Source: Achromobacter spanius
GTDB lineage: Bacteria; Pseudomonadota; Gammaproteobacteria; Burkholderiales; Burkholderiaceae_B
Direction of reading: 5' to 3'
Assembly (NCBI RefSeq): GCF_029637605.1
Contig: NZ_CP121261.1
Span: forward strand, 4,154,001-4,218,000
DNA: 64,000 nt
Positions 18,301 through 27,120 of this stretch are shown piece by piece. The notes under the pieces are model-generated. The model saw nothing but the letters and a program-made list of their open reading frames with translations, was not told where the DNA came from and ran no database searches. Both the position numbers and the translations under genes were made by a program. Within the stretch, counting starts at the first letter, position 1. The number at the start of each line of letters is the position of its first letter.

Positions 18301-19299
18301 ATGCCCAATTACTTCGGGCGCGCGGCAACGCGCGCAGCCTGGCCCGTGCTGGCCCTGTCATGCCTTGCCTGGAGTTCCGCCAGCGCGCAGGGCGCCTATC
18401 CCAACCATCCCATTTCGCTGGTGGTTCCGTTCGCGGCCGGCGGGCCGACCGATGTGGTCGCGCGCAGCCTGGGCGCTTCCATGGCCAAGACCTTGGGGCA
18501 AAGTGTCGTGATCGAAAACCGCACCGGCGCGGGCGGCACGCTGGCCTCGCAGCACGTGGCGCGCGCCGCGCCAGACGGCTATACCTTCCTGATCCACCAC
18601 AACGGCATGGCCACCGCGCCGGCGCTCTACCGCAAGCTGTCGTACAACCCGCTGACGGACTTCGCCTACGTCGGCCAGGTGGCGGACGTGCCCATGACCT
18701 TGCTGGGCCGCAAGGACTTGCCGGCCGACGGCATGGGGGGCTTTATCAAGTACGCACGCGAGAACGGCAACAAGATCAACCTGGCCAACGCCGGGCTGGG
18801 CGCGGTATCGCAGTTGTGCGGCATGCTGTTGCAGGAAGCGCTGGGCGTGCAGTTCACCACGGTGCCCTATGCCGGCACGGCCCCCGCCATGACGGCGCTG
18901 CTGGGCGGCCAGGTGGATGTGCTGTGCGACCAGACCACGCAAACCATCCCGCAGATCAAGGCCGACCGCGTGAAGCTATTCGGCGTCACCACGCTGGACC
19001 GCATCAAGACACTGCCTGACGCACCCACCTTGCAGGAAGCCGGCTTGAAGGGGTTTGAGGTAAAGGTCTGGCACGGCGTCTATGCGCCCAAGGGCACGCC
19101 ACCCGAAGCCATCAACAAGTTCAACGCGGCGCTGCGCGCGGCGCTGAAAGACCCGGCGTTCACGCAGAAAATGACAGAATTGGGCGCCGACATCGTGCCA
19201 GAATCGAAGCAGACGCCAGAAGGCCTGCAAACCTGGCTGCAATCCGAAATCAACAAATGGGGCGTCGTCATCCGCAAGGCAGGCGTCTACGCGGATTAA
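18301..19299 (+). CDS. Bug/TctC family periplasmic tricarboxylate-type binding protein
   Basis: A 332-residue extracytoplasmic solute receptor of the Bug (TctC) family, which is heavily expanded in Bordetella and Achromobacter. A signal peptide with Ala-X-Ala cleavage (SSASAQG) precedes YPNHPISLVVPFAAGGPTDVVAR, the ligand-binding beta1-alpha1 loop, and GQSVVIENRTGAGG. Start 18301 has AAGGAG at 18290-18295. No membrane TctA/TctB partners are adjacent, so it may be an orphan receptor. The upstream 217 bases (18084-18300) hold no other gene. The ligand is unknown, probably a carboxylate. Confidence 0.92.
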   Translation: MPNYFGRAATRAAWPVLALSCLAWSSASAQGAYPNHPISLVVPFAAGGPTDVVARSLGASMAKTLGQSVVIENRTGAGGTLASQHVARAAPDGYTFLIHHNGMATAPALYRKLSYNPLTDFAYVGQVADVPMTLLGRKDLPADGMGGFIKYARENGNKINLANAGLGAVSQLCGMLLQEALGVQFTTVPYAGTAPAMTALLGGQVDVLCDQTTQTIPQIKADRVKLFGVTTLDRIKTLPDAPTLQEAGLKGFEVKVWHGVYAPKGTPPEAINKFNAALRAALKDPAFTQKMTELGADIVPESKQTPEGLQTWLQSEINKWGVVIRKAGVYAD

Positions 19300-19310
19300 G
19301 CACAACGGCA

Positions 19311-19491
19311 CGTAGGATGGGTGAAGCGCGGCAAGGCCGAGGCAAAAACCCACATATCGATCGCGCGCAACCCATCAAGCAGCGGTGGATCGGGCAGATC
19401 CTGGCGAAGAAATAGCGCAGTGAATGATGGGTTGCGCGCGGCGTGGCATCGTGTTTTTCTGCCAAGCTGCGCGCGCTTCACCCATCCTACG
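19311..19491. repeat. Nested inverted-repeat element, copy 1
   Basis: 181 bp with perfect 20-bp ends: CGTAGGATGGGTGAAGCGCG at 19311-19330 and its complement at 19472-19491. Inside each end is an inverted partner, CGCGCAACCCATC on the left and GATGGGTTGCGCG on the right, so each half can fold on itself and the whole can also fold end to end. It fills the gap between convergent genes, the Bug receptor (stop 19299) and metF (stop 19498). Confidence 0.93.
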
Positions 19492-19497
19492 CAGCCT

Positions 19498-20340
19498 TTA
19501 CAGCGCCAGTTCTTTCCACACCGCAAGCGGTGCTTCCGCCTGGTTCAGCGTATAAAAATGCAAACCCGGCGCGCCGTTGTCCAGCAGGGTCTGGCACAAC
19601 TCGGTCACCACATCCACGCCAAAGGCGCGGATGGATGCTTTATCGTCACCAAACTCCGCCAAGCGCAGGCGGATCCAGCGCGGCACTTCCGCGCCGCACA
19701 TTTCCGAAAAACGCAGCAGTTGCGTGTGATTCGTGATGGGCATGATGCCCGGCACGATGGGCACGTTCACGCCCTTGGCCTGGGCCCGGTCGACGAAGTC
19801 GAAGTAGGCGTCGGCGTTGAAGAAGTACTGCGTGATGGCGGCATCGGCCCCCGCGTTCACCTTGGCCACGAAATGATCCAGGTCCGCCGACGGGTTGGCG
19901 GCTTGCGGATGCATTTCGGGATAGGCGGCCACTTCAACGTGGAACCAGTCGCCGGTTTCCTCGCGGATGAACGACACCAGTTCCTTGGCGTAGCGCAGTT
20001 CGCCCGCGTCGCCGCCCATGCCCGAGGGCAGGTCGCCGCGCAGGGCGACCACGCGCCGCACGCCTTCGCTCTTGTACGTCTGGAGTATGTCGCGCAGATC
20101 CTGGCGCGTGGCGCCTACGCAAGACAAGTGAGGTGCCGCATCGCAACCCAGGTTGCGCAACGTGCGCACGGCGTCGGCCGTGCCGGCGCGCGTGGAACCA
20201 CCCGCGCCGAAAGTCACGCTGACGTACTTGGGCTGAATGGCCAGCATCTGCTTGGCCGCGCGCACCAGCCGCTCTTGGCCGGCCAGGTCGCGCGGAGGAA
20301 AGAACTCCAGACTGAAAGCAGGGGAAGTCGAGTCAGACAT
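19498..20340 (-). CDS. metF: 5,10-methylenetetrahydrofolate reductase
   Basis: A 280-residue FAD enzyme that reduces methylene-THF to methyl-THF for methionine synthesis. Family features are FSLEFFPPRD with the catalytic Glu, VSVTFGAGGSTR, VALRGDLP, AAYPEMHPQA and ITQYFFNADAYFDFV. A longer frame opens at 20406, but ATG 20340 gives the normal N-terminus and overlaps the stop of the upstream small membrane protein gene as TAATG. Downstream of ahcY and its SAH riboswitch, it belongs to the same methyl-cycle operon. Confidence 0.96.
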   Translation of the reverse strand: MSDSTSPAFSLEFFPPRDLAGQERLVRAAKQMLAIQPKYVSVTFGAGGSTRAGTADAVRTLRNLGCDAAPHLSCVGATRQDLRDILQTYKSEGVRRVVALRGDLPSGMGGDAGELRYAKELVSFIREETGDWFHVEVAAYPEMHPQAANPSADLDHFVAKVNAGADAAITQYFFNADAYFDFVDRAQAKGVNVPIVPGIMPITNHTQLLRFSEMCGAEVPRWIRLRLAEFGDDKASIRAFGVDVVTELCQTLLDNGAPGLHFYTLNQAEAPLAVWKELAL

Positions 20341-20678
20341 TAGGGGATCAGTTTGGTAAGCAGGCCAGAGATAAGGCTGTACAGCAACGCACCGCCCACG
20401 GCCCACCAGAACCCGTTGACCTGGAAGCCCTTCAGCACGGAGCCGACGAACCAGAACAACAAGGCGTTGATGACGATGAGGAAGAGCCCGAGCGTGACGA
20501 TCGTGATGGGCAAGGTAAGCAACACCAGCACCGGCTTGACCAGCATGTTGACCAGGCCCAGCACCAACGCCGCGATCAGCGCTGAACCGAAGCTGGCTAC
20601 GACGATGCCGGGCAAGAGGTAGGCGACGGCCAGCAAGGCCACCGCGTTCAGGATCCAGACGAGTATCAATGCCACCAT
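20340..20678 (-). CDS. Phage_holin_4-type small integral membrane protein
   Basis: A 112-residue protein with four hydrophobic helices (about residues 5-25, 28-50, 52-75 and 88-108), of the so-called phage holin family 4 / COG1950, which is mostly of unknown, non-phage function. Signature segments include LVNMLVKPVLVLLTLPITIVTLG. A strong AGGAG lies 8 bases before ATG 20678. It sits between ahcY and metF with a one-base overlap to metF; the same arrangement recurs in related betaproteobacteria, hinting at an unstudied role next to the methyl cycle. Confidence 0.88.
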   Translation of the reverse strand: MVALILVWILNAVALLAVAYLLPGIVVASFGSALIAALVLGLVNMLVKPVLVLLTLPITIVTLGLFLIVINALLFWFVGSVLKGFQVNGFWWAVGGALLYSLISGLLTKLIP

Positions 20679-20798
20679 GTTCGAACTCCTGTGTTGACGC
20701 GCCGCGGCCCGGATTTCTTTAGGCGAAAACCAGGTTCGCCCGCGGCTCGGAAACCCGCGCCAACATGGCGCGGCATTTCCTATTGTGCTTTCAACCTA

Positions 20799-22217
20799 TC
20801 AATAACGGTAGTGCTCGGGCTTGAAGGGGCCTTCGACCGGCACGTTGATGTAGTCGGCCTGATCCTTGCGCAGGGTCGTCAGCTTCACACCCAGCTTCTT
20901 CAGGTGCAGGCGGGCAACCTTTTCGTCCAGGTGCTTGGGCAGCACATAGACTTCGCCCGACTTGTAGGCGTCGTTGCGCGTGAACAGTTCGATCTGGGCG
21001 ATGGTCTGGTTGGCGAACGACGACGACATCACGAACGACGGGTGGCCGGTGGCGCAACCCAGGTTCACCAGGCGGCCTTGGGCCAGCAGGATAATGCGCT
21101 TGCCGTCCGGGAAGATCACGTGATCAACCTGCGGCTTGATTTCTTCCCACTGGCAATCGGCCAGGCCGGCAACGTCGATTTCGTTGTCGAAGTGGCCGAT
21201 GTTGCAGACGATCGCCTGGTCCTTCATGGCGTTCATGTGCTCGCGCGTGATGACGTGGTAGTTGCCGGTGGCGGTGACGAAGATGTCGCCATGGAGGGCG
21301 GCCTCTTCCATCGTCACGACCTTGAAGCCTTCCATCGCGGCTTGCAGGGCGCAGATCGGGTCGATTTCGGTAACCCAGACTTGGGCGCGCAGGGCGACCA
21401 GCGCCTGGGCGCAGCCCTTGCCCACGTCGCCGTAGCCGGCCACGACGGCGATCTTGCCGGCCACCATCACGTCGGTGGCGCGCTTGATGCCGTCCACCAG
21501 CGATTCGCGGCAGCCGTACAGGTTGTCGAACTTGGACTTGGTGACCGAGTCGTTGACGTTGATGGCGGCAAAGGCCAGCTCGCCCTTTTGCGACATCTGG
21601 TACAGGCGATGCACGCCGGTCGTGGTTTCTTCCGTCACGCCCTTGATCTGCGCCAGGCGGGTGGAATACCACTTCGGATCACGCTTGAGCGTTTCCTTGA
21701 TGGCGGCGAACAGGATGCGCTCTTCGTCGCTGCCCGGGTTGGCCAGCACCGAGATGTCTTTCTCGGCCTTGGTGCCCAGGTGCAACATCAACGTGGCGTC
21801 GCCGCCGTCGTCGAGGATCATGTTGGCGTGCTGGCCATTGGGCCATTCGAAAATCTTGTGGGTGTACTGCCAGTACTCTTCCAGCGTTTCGCCCTTGACG
21901 GCGAAGACCGGCGTGCCGGACGCGGCGATGGCGGCGGCGGCGTGGTCTTGCGTGGAGAAGATGTTGCACGAGGCCCAGCGCACTTCGGCGCCCAGGGCCA
22001 CCAGCGTTTCGATCAGCACGCCGGTCTGGATGGTCATGTGCAGGCTGCCGGCAATGCGCGCGCCCTTGAGCGGCTGCGCGGCGGCGAACTCTTCGCGGAT
22101 GGCCATCAGGCCGGGCATTTCGGTTTCGGCGATGGCCAGTTCGCGACGGCCCCAGCCAGCCAGCGACAGGTCGGCAACCAGGTAGTCGGAGAAGGATTTA
22201 TCAGTAACAGCGTTCAT
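20799..22217 (-). CDS. ahcY: Adenosylhomocysteinase (SAH hydrolase)
   Basis: A 472-residue NAD-dependent enzyme that splits S-adenosylhomocysteine into adenosine and homocysteine, removing the product inhibitor of methyltransferases. Visible family blocks are [40 protein letters not shown], the NAD Rossmann loop [15 protein letters not shown], and the C-terminal KPEHYRY tail that reaches into the neighbouring subunit. It includes the roughly 40-residue insertion of bacterial forms. The upstream open frame to 22499 lies within the riboswitch and is not coding. The start is ATG 22217. The gene leads the ahcY-holin-metF operon. Confidence 0.97.
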   Translation of the reverse strand: MNAVTDKSFSDYLVADLSLAGWGRRELAIAETEMPGLMAIREEFAAAQPLKGARIAGSLHMTIQTGVLIETLVALGAEVRWASCNIFSTQDHAAAAIAASGTPVFAVKGETLEEYWQYTHKIFEWPNGQHANMILDDGGDATLMLHLGTKAEKDISVLANPGSDEERILFAAIKETLKRDPKWYSTRLAQIKGVTEETTTGVHRLYQMSQKGELAFAAINVNDSVTKSKFDNLYGCRESLVDGIKRATDVMVAGKIAVVAGYGDVGKGCAQALVALRAQVWVTEIDPICALQAAMEGFKVVTMEEAALHGDIFVTATGNYHVITREHMNAMKDQAIVCNIGHFDNEIDVAGLADCQWEEIKPQVDHVIFPDGKRIILLAQGRLVNLGCATGHPSFVMSSSFANQTIAQIELFTRNDAYKSGEVYVLPKHLDEKVARLHLKKLGVKLTTLRKDQADYINVPVEGPFKPEHYRY

Positions 22218-22370
22218 GGTGTGTAGGCTCCACGTGAATATCGAACGGCGCACGATATGGCCGGACAACGCGAAGACACCACGACAGTCGAGTGCTCGCC
22301 TTTCCCGCCATATGCGACAAAGGTGAGCGCCGTTGCTGTAGCGACGCGCAAGGCGCGGCGCTTGAACAAG

Positions 22371-22490
22371 GATTCCTGAGCCTGGCGAGCCGGGGTTCCG
22401 CGATGCTGTTGCACGTTGCCGTTGCACATTGCTGTTGCACTTACCGTGCAAGGCGGGAACCGCTGGGTCGTCGCAACGCTCCTCAGGATT
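22371..22490 (-). promoter_or_regulatory. S-adenosylhomocysteine (SAH) riboswitch upstream of ahcY
   Basis: On the minus strand the leader has the two conserved blocks of the SAH riboswitch class: GAGGAGCGTTGCGACG just inside the 5' side (about 22485-22468) and CCAGGCTCAGG on the 3' side (22385-22375). P1 is CCTGAG with CTCAGG. An inner helix GGTTCC/GGAACC (with GC extension) encloses an enlarged loop made of three 13-bp tandem units. In this class SAH binding turns expression on, giving disposal of SAH by ahcY. The aptamer ends about 153 bases before the ahcY start. Confidence 0.93.
22402..22440 (-). repeat. Three 13-bp tandem units in the riboswitch variable loop
   Basis: Plus-strand units GATGCTGTTGCAC, GTTGCCGTTGCAC and ATTGCTGTTGCAC are contiguous. 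They lie between the two halves of the conserved SAH aptamer core, in the region where length varies between species. Confidence 0.93.
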
Positions 22491-22563
22491 GCCGGGCATT
22501 GTACCGGTTCGGCACCCTGCGCGGAAATGCGTCCCTGAAAAAAACCAGGGGAAGATCAGTTCT

Positions 22564-23613
22564 TCATCCTGCCCGTGCCGGGGCGGTGCGCGACGCGGAT
22601 TCCGGCACTAACGGCACCAACGGCACCAGCGCATCCAGCAAGCTCGTCGCCACGGAATCCCAGCTACGGGTCAGCGCATGCGCCCGCACCGCCTCACGGT
22701 CCAGCGGCAGCGCGGCGCGGCAGGCTTGGGCCAGGTCGTCGTGCAGGCAGCCGGTGACGCCCTGGTTCACCACCGCCAGCGGCGCCTCGCTGCGAAACGC
22801 CGCCACGGGGGTGCCGCATGCCATCGCCTCCAGCATCACCAGGCCGAACGTGTCGGTCAGACTGGGGAACACGAACACATCAGCCGCGGCGTAGAACGAT
22901 GGCAGCGCATCGTCCTGCTGCATGCCCAGGAAGACCGCATCAGGGAACCGCTTTTTCAACCGCGCCTCGTCCGGCCCCGCCCCCACCACCACCTTGCTGC
23001 CCGGCAGGTCCAGCGACAGGAAGGCATCCAGGTTCTTCTCGCGCGCCACGCGACCCACGCTCAAGAAAACGGGGCGCGGCAGATGCGCGAATGCCTGGCT
23101 GCGGGCCGGCTGGAATTTGCGCGGGTCCACCCCGCGCGACCAGACCTGCAGGTTGCCCAGGCCGCGCCGCACCAGTACGTCGCGCACCGTGGGCGTGGGC
23201 ACCAGCACGCATTGCGAAGGCCGGTGGAACCAGCGCAGGTAGCGCCACGGCAAGGCGGCGGGAATGCCCATTCGCGCTTGCAGGTAGTCGGGGAACATGG
23301 TGTGGAATGACGTCGTGAATTGCCAGCCACGCGACAGCGCCATGCGGCGCGCCGCCAGCCCCAGCGGGCCTTCGGTGGCGATGTGCAGGGCGTCGGGGAT
23401 GATGTCGCCCAGGATGCGGCGCAATTGCCGCCCGGGCTGCAGGCACAGACGCAAGTCGGGTTCGGACGGCGCGGGCACGGTCCGGCTGCCCTCCGGGCTC
23501 ACCACGATCAGCTCGTGGCCCCATTCATGCAGAATCTGCCGCATGGTCGTCCAGGTGCGGACGACGCCATTGACTTGCGGATGCCAGGCATCCGTAACCA
23601 GGACGATGCGCAT
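22564..23613 (-). CDS. GT4-type glycosyltransferase (MgtA/SqdX-like)
   Basis: A 349-residue GT-B glycosyltransferase, closest in look to the alpha-mannosyltransferase/SQDG synthase-like group (MgtA, SqdX). It shows [13 protein letters not shown] at the N-terminus, [20 protein letters not shown] in the donor domain, and [23 protein letters not shown] as the E-x7-E motif. Such enzymes glycosylate diacylglycerol or similar lipids. The extreme C-terminus repeats LVP three times from 9-bp units (22611-22640), which looks like slippage. Start ATG 23613 has only a weak ribosome-binding site. Confidence 0.87.
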   Translation of the reverse strand: MRIVLVTDAWHPQVNGVVRTWTTMRQILHEWGHELIVVSPEGSRTVPAPSEPDLRLCLQPGRQLRRILGDIIPDALHIATEGPLGLAARRMALSRGWQFTTSFHTMFPDYLQARMGIPAALPWRYLRWFHRPSQCVLVPTPTVRDVLVRRGLGNLQVWSRGVDPRKFQPARSQAFAHLPRPVFLSVGRVAREKNLDAFLSLDLPGSKVVVGAGPDEARLKKRFPDAVFLGMQQDDALPSFYAAADVFVFPSLTDTFGLVMLEAMACGTPVAAFRSEAPLAVVNQGVTGCLHDDLAQACRAALPLDREAVRAHALTRSWDSVATSLLDALVPLVPLVPESASRTAPARAG

Positions 23614-23750
23614 GATAGGGCCGGAAGTGCGCCGCGTTTGCAGCGATACCGAGATTTAGCCCGTGCCATGTGACAGGGCCACGACACAGCCCAAGTCAGC
23701 CAGACCCGAAACAGCCAAAAAAATGGCCGGTAGACCCGGCCCGCCCCGCC

Positions 23751-23987
23751 TTAGTTGTTGCGCCGGGGATACCCCTGCGCCTTGATGCGCACCCAGACGT
23801 CGCGCTTTTCCTCTTCCGACATGAACACCCAGTTGGCGACTTCCATGGCCGTGCGGCCGCAGCCGCGGCAGATGTCGTCAAACAGGGTCGAGCACACGGC
23901 CACGCAGGGGGAGTCGGTTGCCTTGAAGACGCGTTGGGCGTCGTCAGGGTCGGGCAGCTCGGAAAGATCAGCGAAGTAACGATTCAT
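23751..23987 (-). CDS. DUF1289 domain protein
   Basis: A 78-residue protein of the DUF1289 family. The four cysteines of the putative metal site are present as SPCVAVCSTLFDDICRGCGRT, followed by the conserved W and the helix MSEEEKRDVWVRI. No function has been demonstrated for the family as far as I know; it is cytoplasmic and probably binds zinc or iron. It is a stand-alone gene between a glycosyltransferase and a hydrolase. Confidence 0.9.
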   Translation of the reverse strand: MNRYFADLSELPDPDDAQRVFKATDSPCVAVCSTLFDDICRGCGRTAMEVANWVFMSEEEKRDVWVRIKAQGYPRRNN

Positions 23988-24066
23988 GGGCCGAAGGTTA
24001 CCACCAGGGTTGCGTCCCTTTATGGATAGCCCTATCGCCCGCCGAGGCTAGCTTGACGACGGCCGT

Positions 24067-24954
24067 TCAGCGCCATCCGAAGAACGCGCCGGCCTCTTGC
24101 AGCACGGCATCCGGGCATTCTTCGGCCAGGTAATGCGCCCCCGGCAAGGGCCCGCCCGAGACCTCGTCGGCAATCGCTTGCCATAGCGCCAGTACGTCGA
24201 AATTCTTGCCCACCGCCCCGCGCTCGCCCCAGAGCGCCCGCACCGGCATGCGCAGCCGCTCGCCCGAGGCGCGGCCGGCGCGGTCGTGGTCCAGGTCCAC
24301 CGTGGCCGACGCGCGATAGTCTTCGCACAGCCCGGTGGCCCAACCTGGCAAGCGGGCCGCGCGTTCGTATTCCGCCATCGCCTCGGCCGAAAAATGCACC
24401 AGGCCGCCCGGGCGGCCACCCATGACCGAACGCAGGTAGAAAACGGGGTCGTGCTCGATCATGGTTTCCGGGCCAGGCGCGGGCTGGATCAGCCAGAACC
24501 AATGGAAGTAGGCCTGGGCGAAGGCGCGCGTAGTGCCTTCGTACATGTCCAGCGTCGGTGCGATATCCAGCAGCATCATGCGCGACACGGCGCCGGCATG
24601 GTCCAGCGCCAGCCGATGCGCCACGCGCGCGCCCCGGTCATGCGCCAGCACCTCGAAGCGCTCGTGGCCCAGCGCGCGCATCACGCCCAGCATGTCGGCG
24701 GCCATCTCGCGCTTGGAATGCGCGGCGTGGTCCGGCGTGGCCGCGGGCTTGGTGCTGTCGCCATAGCCGCGCAAGTCGGCCGCCACGCAGGTGCGATGCC
24801 GGGTCAGTTCCGACCACACGCGGTGCCAGATGACGCTCGTTTGCGGATGGCCGTGCAACAGCAGCAAGGGCGGGCCCGACCCGTCGATGCGCGCGGCGAT
24901 CTCAATGCCATTGGCCGGGATGCGGCGCACGGGCAAGTCGAAAAATGCGGTCAT
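24067..24954 (-). CDS. Alpha/beta hydrolase, haloacetate dehalogenase-like
   Basis: A 295-residue alpha/beta hydrolase. The oxyanion segment LLLLHGHPQT, the nucleophile elbow with Asp (VLAHDRGARVAHRLALDH, where esterases have GxSxG), and the FHWFWLIQP segment resemble fluoroacetate/haloacetate dehalogenases, in which the H-W-x-x pair helps hold the halide. The catalytic His is expected in GAHYLAEE. It could also be an epoxide hydrolase-like enzyme. It is 22 bases downstream of leuD and very likely co-transcribed with the leuCD-type hydro-lyase and a Bug receptor. Confidence 0.85.
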   Translation of the reverse strand: MTAFFDLPVRRIPANGIEIAARIDGSGPPLLLLHGHPQTSVIWHRVWSELTRHRTCVAADLRGYGDSTKPAATPDHAAHSKREMAADMLGVMRALGHERFEVLAHDRGARVAHRLALDHAGAVSRMMLLDIAPTLDMYEGTTRAFAQAYFHWFWLIQPAPGPETMIEHDPVFYLRSVMGGRPGGLVHFSAEAMAEYERAARLPGWATGLCEDYRASATVDLDHDRAGRASGERLRMPVRALWGERGAVGKNFDVLALWQAIADEVSGGPLPGAHYLAEECPDAVLQEAGAFFGWR

Positions 24955-24975
24955 GGGTGGGGTCTCCTTATGCGT

Positions 24976-25632
24976 TTATTGTCGATCGGAATCCAGGCGG
25001 TCGCGCACCGTGCGCGCCACGTCCTTCATCCAAGGATGCCGCGCCCAGTGGACGGCCTCGAACCGCTCCACCTCGGGCAATTGCAAGAGCGACGCGCCCA
25101 CCAGGTCCTGGCCTTGCGCGAACATGCGGCGGTGCCGCTCCGGCAAGGTAAAGCCCGCCGTCCAGCCGTCGGCGGCGCGGACCTGGCCCGCCATCACGTC
25201 GATGGCCACGCGGTTGGCGCCAAGCGCTTCCGTATTGGACACCCGCGCAAGCAAGGCGTCGACATCGGCGGGCGGCAGGCTGACCAGCAAGAGGCCATTA
25301 TTAACCGCATTGAAGTAGAAGATTTCACCAAAGCTGGGCGCGATCACCGCGCGAATGCCGAACTGCTGCAAGCCCCACACCGCGTGCTCGCGGCTGGAGC
25401 CGCAGCCGAAATTCGGGCCGGCCACCAGCACGGAGGTGCCCGCGTAGGCGTCCTGGTTCAGCACGAAATCCGCGCGCGGCGCACCATGTTCGTCAAAGCG
25501 CAGGTCATACAGCAGGCCTCGGTCCAGCCCTGCCTTGTCGATGATGCGCAAGAACTGCTTGGGCATGATCTGGTCGGTGTCCAGGTTGGAGTACGGCAAC
25601 GGCGCGGCGATGCCTTCAATCAGCGGATTCAT
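24976..25632 (-). CDS. leuD: Isopropylmalate isomerase-type small subunit (LeuD paralogue)
   Basis: A 218-residue swivel-domain subunit of an aconitase-family hydro-lyase. LDTDQIMPKQFLR and NFGCGSSREHAVWGLQQFGIRAVIAPSFGEIFYFNAVNNGLL are the classic LeuD blocks. It overlaps leuC by ATGA. In the leucine pathway leuCD normally sit beside leuB; here the neighbours are a Bug receptor, a hydrolase and a LysR gene. So this pair is probably a second copy acting on another hydroxy-acid such as citraconate/methylmalate. That re-assignment is inference. Confidence 0.88.
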   Translation of the reverse strand: MNPLIEGIAAPLPYSNLDTDQIMPKQFLRIIDKAGLDRGLLYDLRFDEHGAPRADFVLNQDAYAGTSVLVAGPNFGCGSSREHAVWGLQQFGIRAVIAPSFGEIFYFNAVNNGLLLVSLPPADVDALLARVSNTEALGANRVAIDVMAGQVRAADGWTAGFTLPERHRRMFAQGQDLVGASLLQLPEVERFEAVHWARHPWMKDVARTVRDRLDSDRQ

Positions 25633-27050
25633 TGGCTTTGGCTCCAGTCACGGACGTCAACGATGCGGCCGGCCAGCGCGGCGGCAGCCGCCATCGCCGG
25701 GCTCATCAGGTGCGTGCGCCCTGCCCGCCCCTGGCGTCCTTCGAAATTTCGGTTGGTGGTGGACGCGCAGCGCTCGCCCGGGCGCAGCACGTCGTCGTTC
25801 ATCGCCAGGCACATCGAACAGCCCGGTTGGCGCCACTCGAAACCCGCCTCGATCAGCAGCGCCGCCAAGCCTTCGGCTTCGGCCTGCGCGCGCACCGCGC
25901 CAGAACCCGGCACGACCATCGCGCGCACGCCCGCCGCCACCTTCCTGCCGCGCACCAGCCCGGCCACCACGCGCAGGTCTTCAATGCGCCCGTTGGTACA
26001 GGACCCAATGAACACGCGGTCCACCGGCACACCGGCGATTGGCGCGCCGGGCGCAAGACCGATGTAGTCCATGGCCTTTTGCAGCGCCAGCCGGGCCAGT
26101 TGATCGGGTTCGGCTTGCGGGTCGGGCACACAGCCCGTGACCGGCACTGCTTGATCGGGGCTGGTGCCCCAGGTGACGAACGGCGCAATATCGGCGGCAT
26201 GGAACACGTGTTCGGCGTCGAACGCTGCGCCGGCATCCGTGCGCAGCGTGGCCCAGTAGGCGCGCGCCGCTGCCAGCATGTCGCCCTGCAACTGCGGCGC
26301 GTGCGCGGTGACGTAGCCGTCGGTGGTGGCGTCCGGCGCGATCAGCGCAGCGCGCGCGCCCGCTTCCACCGTCATGTTGCACAGGGTCATGCGGGCCTCG
26401 GCCGACAAGGCGTCGATGGCCTCGCCGCAGAACTCCACCGCGTGGCCGCGCGCGCCTTGCGCCCCGATGCGATGCACCAGATAAATCACCAGGTCCTTGG
26501 CGGACACGCCCGTGCCCAGCACGCCGTCAACCCGCACACGCATGTTGCGCGCCACGCGGTACACCAGCGTCTGCGTGGCCAGGATGTGTTCGACTTCCGA
26601 CGTGCCGATGCCGAAGCCCAAGGCGCCCAAAGCGCCATAAGTGGTGGTGTGGCTGTCGCCGCACAGCACCACCATGCCGGGCAGGATCATGCCGTGCTCG
26701 GGCGCGATCACGTGCTCAATACCCTGCAACGGGTCGGTCGTATCGAAGAGCGCGATGTGCTGTTCGTCGCAATTGCGTTTCAGATTCACGGCCTGGCGCG
26801 ACGAGGCCTCATCGGCAATCACGCGCAGCGCCGACGGCACCGGGTGCGTGGGAATGATGTGGTCCACCACTGCCATCTGCTGCCCCGGCCGCAGCACGTC
26901 GCGGCCGCGCGCGGCCAGCCCGCTGAAGGCTTGTGGGCTGGTGTATTCGTTCATGATGTGCAGATCCACGTACAGCAGAATGTGCTCGTCGTCGATGCGG
27001 GCCACCTCATGGCTGGCCACCAGTTTGTCGTACAGCGTCATGCGGGGCAT
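25629..27050 (-). CDS. leuC: Isopropylmalate isomerase-type large subunit (LeuC paralogue)
   Basis: A 473-residue aconitase-family large subunit carrying the [4Fe-4S] cluster. The three cluster cysteines are seen in IGSCTNGR (one) and the C-x-x-C of PGCSMCLAMN. Also present are LYVDLHIMNEYTSPQAF, GDSHTTTYGALGALGFGIGTSEVEH and the Arg-rich end CASTTNRNFEGRQGRAGRTHLMSPAMAAAAA. Length equals family norm. It is 70 bases downstream of the Bug receptor gene, implying uptake and catabolism of one substrate. The catabolic reading is inference from context; leucine biosynthesis remains possible. Confidence 0.88.
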   Translation of the reverse strand: MPRMTLYDKLVASHEVARIDDEHILLYVDLHIMNEYTSPQAFSGLAARGRDVLRPGQQMAVVDHIIPTHPVPSALRVIADEASSRQAVNLKRNCDEQHIALFDTTDPLQGIEHVIAPEHGMILPGMVVLCGDSHTTTYGALGALGFGIGTSEVEHILATQTLVYRVARNMRVRVDGVLGTGVSAKDLVIYLVHRIGAQGARGHAVEFCGEAIDALSAEARMTLCNMTVEAGARAALIAPDATTDGYVTAHAPQLQGDMLAAARAYWATLRTDAGAAFDAEHVFHAADIAPFVTWGTSPDQAVPVTGCVPDPQAEPDQLARLALQKAMDYIGLAPGAPIAGVPVDRVFIGSCTNGRIEDLRVVAGLVRGRKVAAGVRAMVVPGSGAVRAQAEAEGLAALLIEAGFEWRQPGCSMCLAMNDDVLRPGERCASTTNRNFEGRQGRAGRTHLMSPAMAAAAALAGRIVDVRDWSQSQ

Positions 27051-27120
27051 GTCTTGCTTCCTTGAATTTGAGCGCCCGCGGCAGGCGCGGGCGCGTCTTG
27101 CAATGGCTTCAATCAGCCAG

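Noticed and set aside
20340..20678. Holin-family gene considered as a prophage remnant
   Set aside because: The family name is misleading; no endolysin or other phage gene is nearby and the gene is embedded in a methyl-cycle operon.
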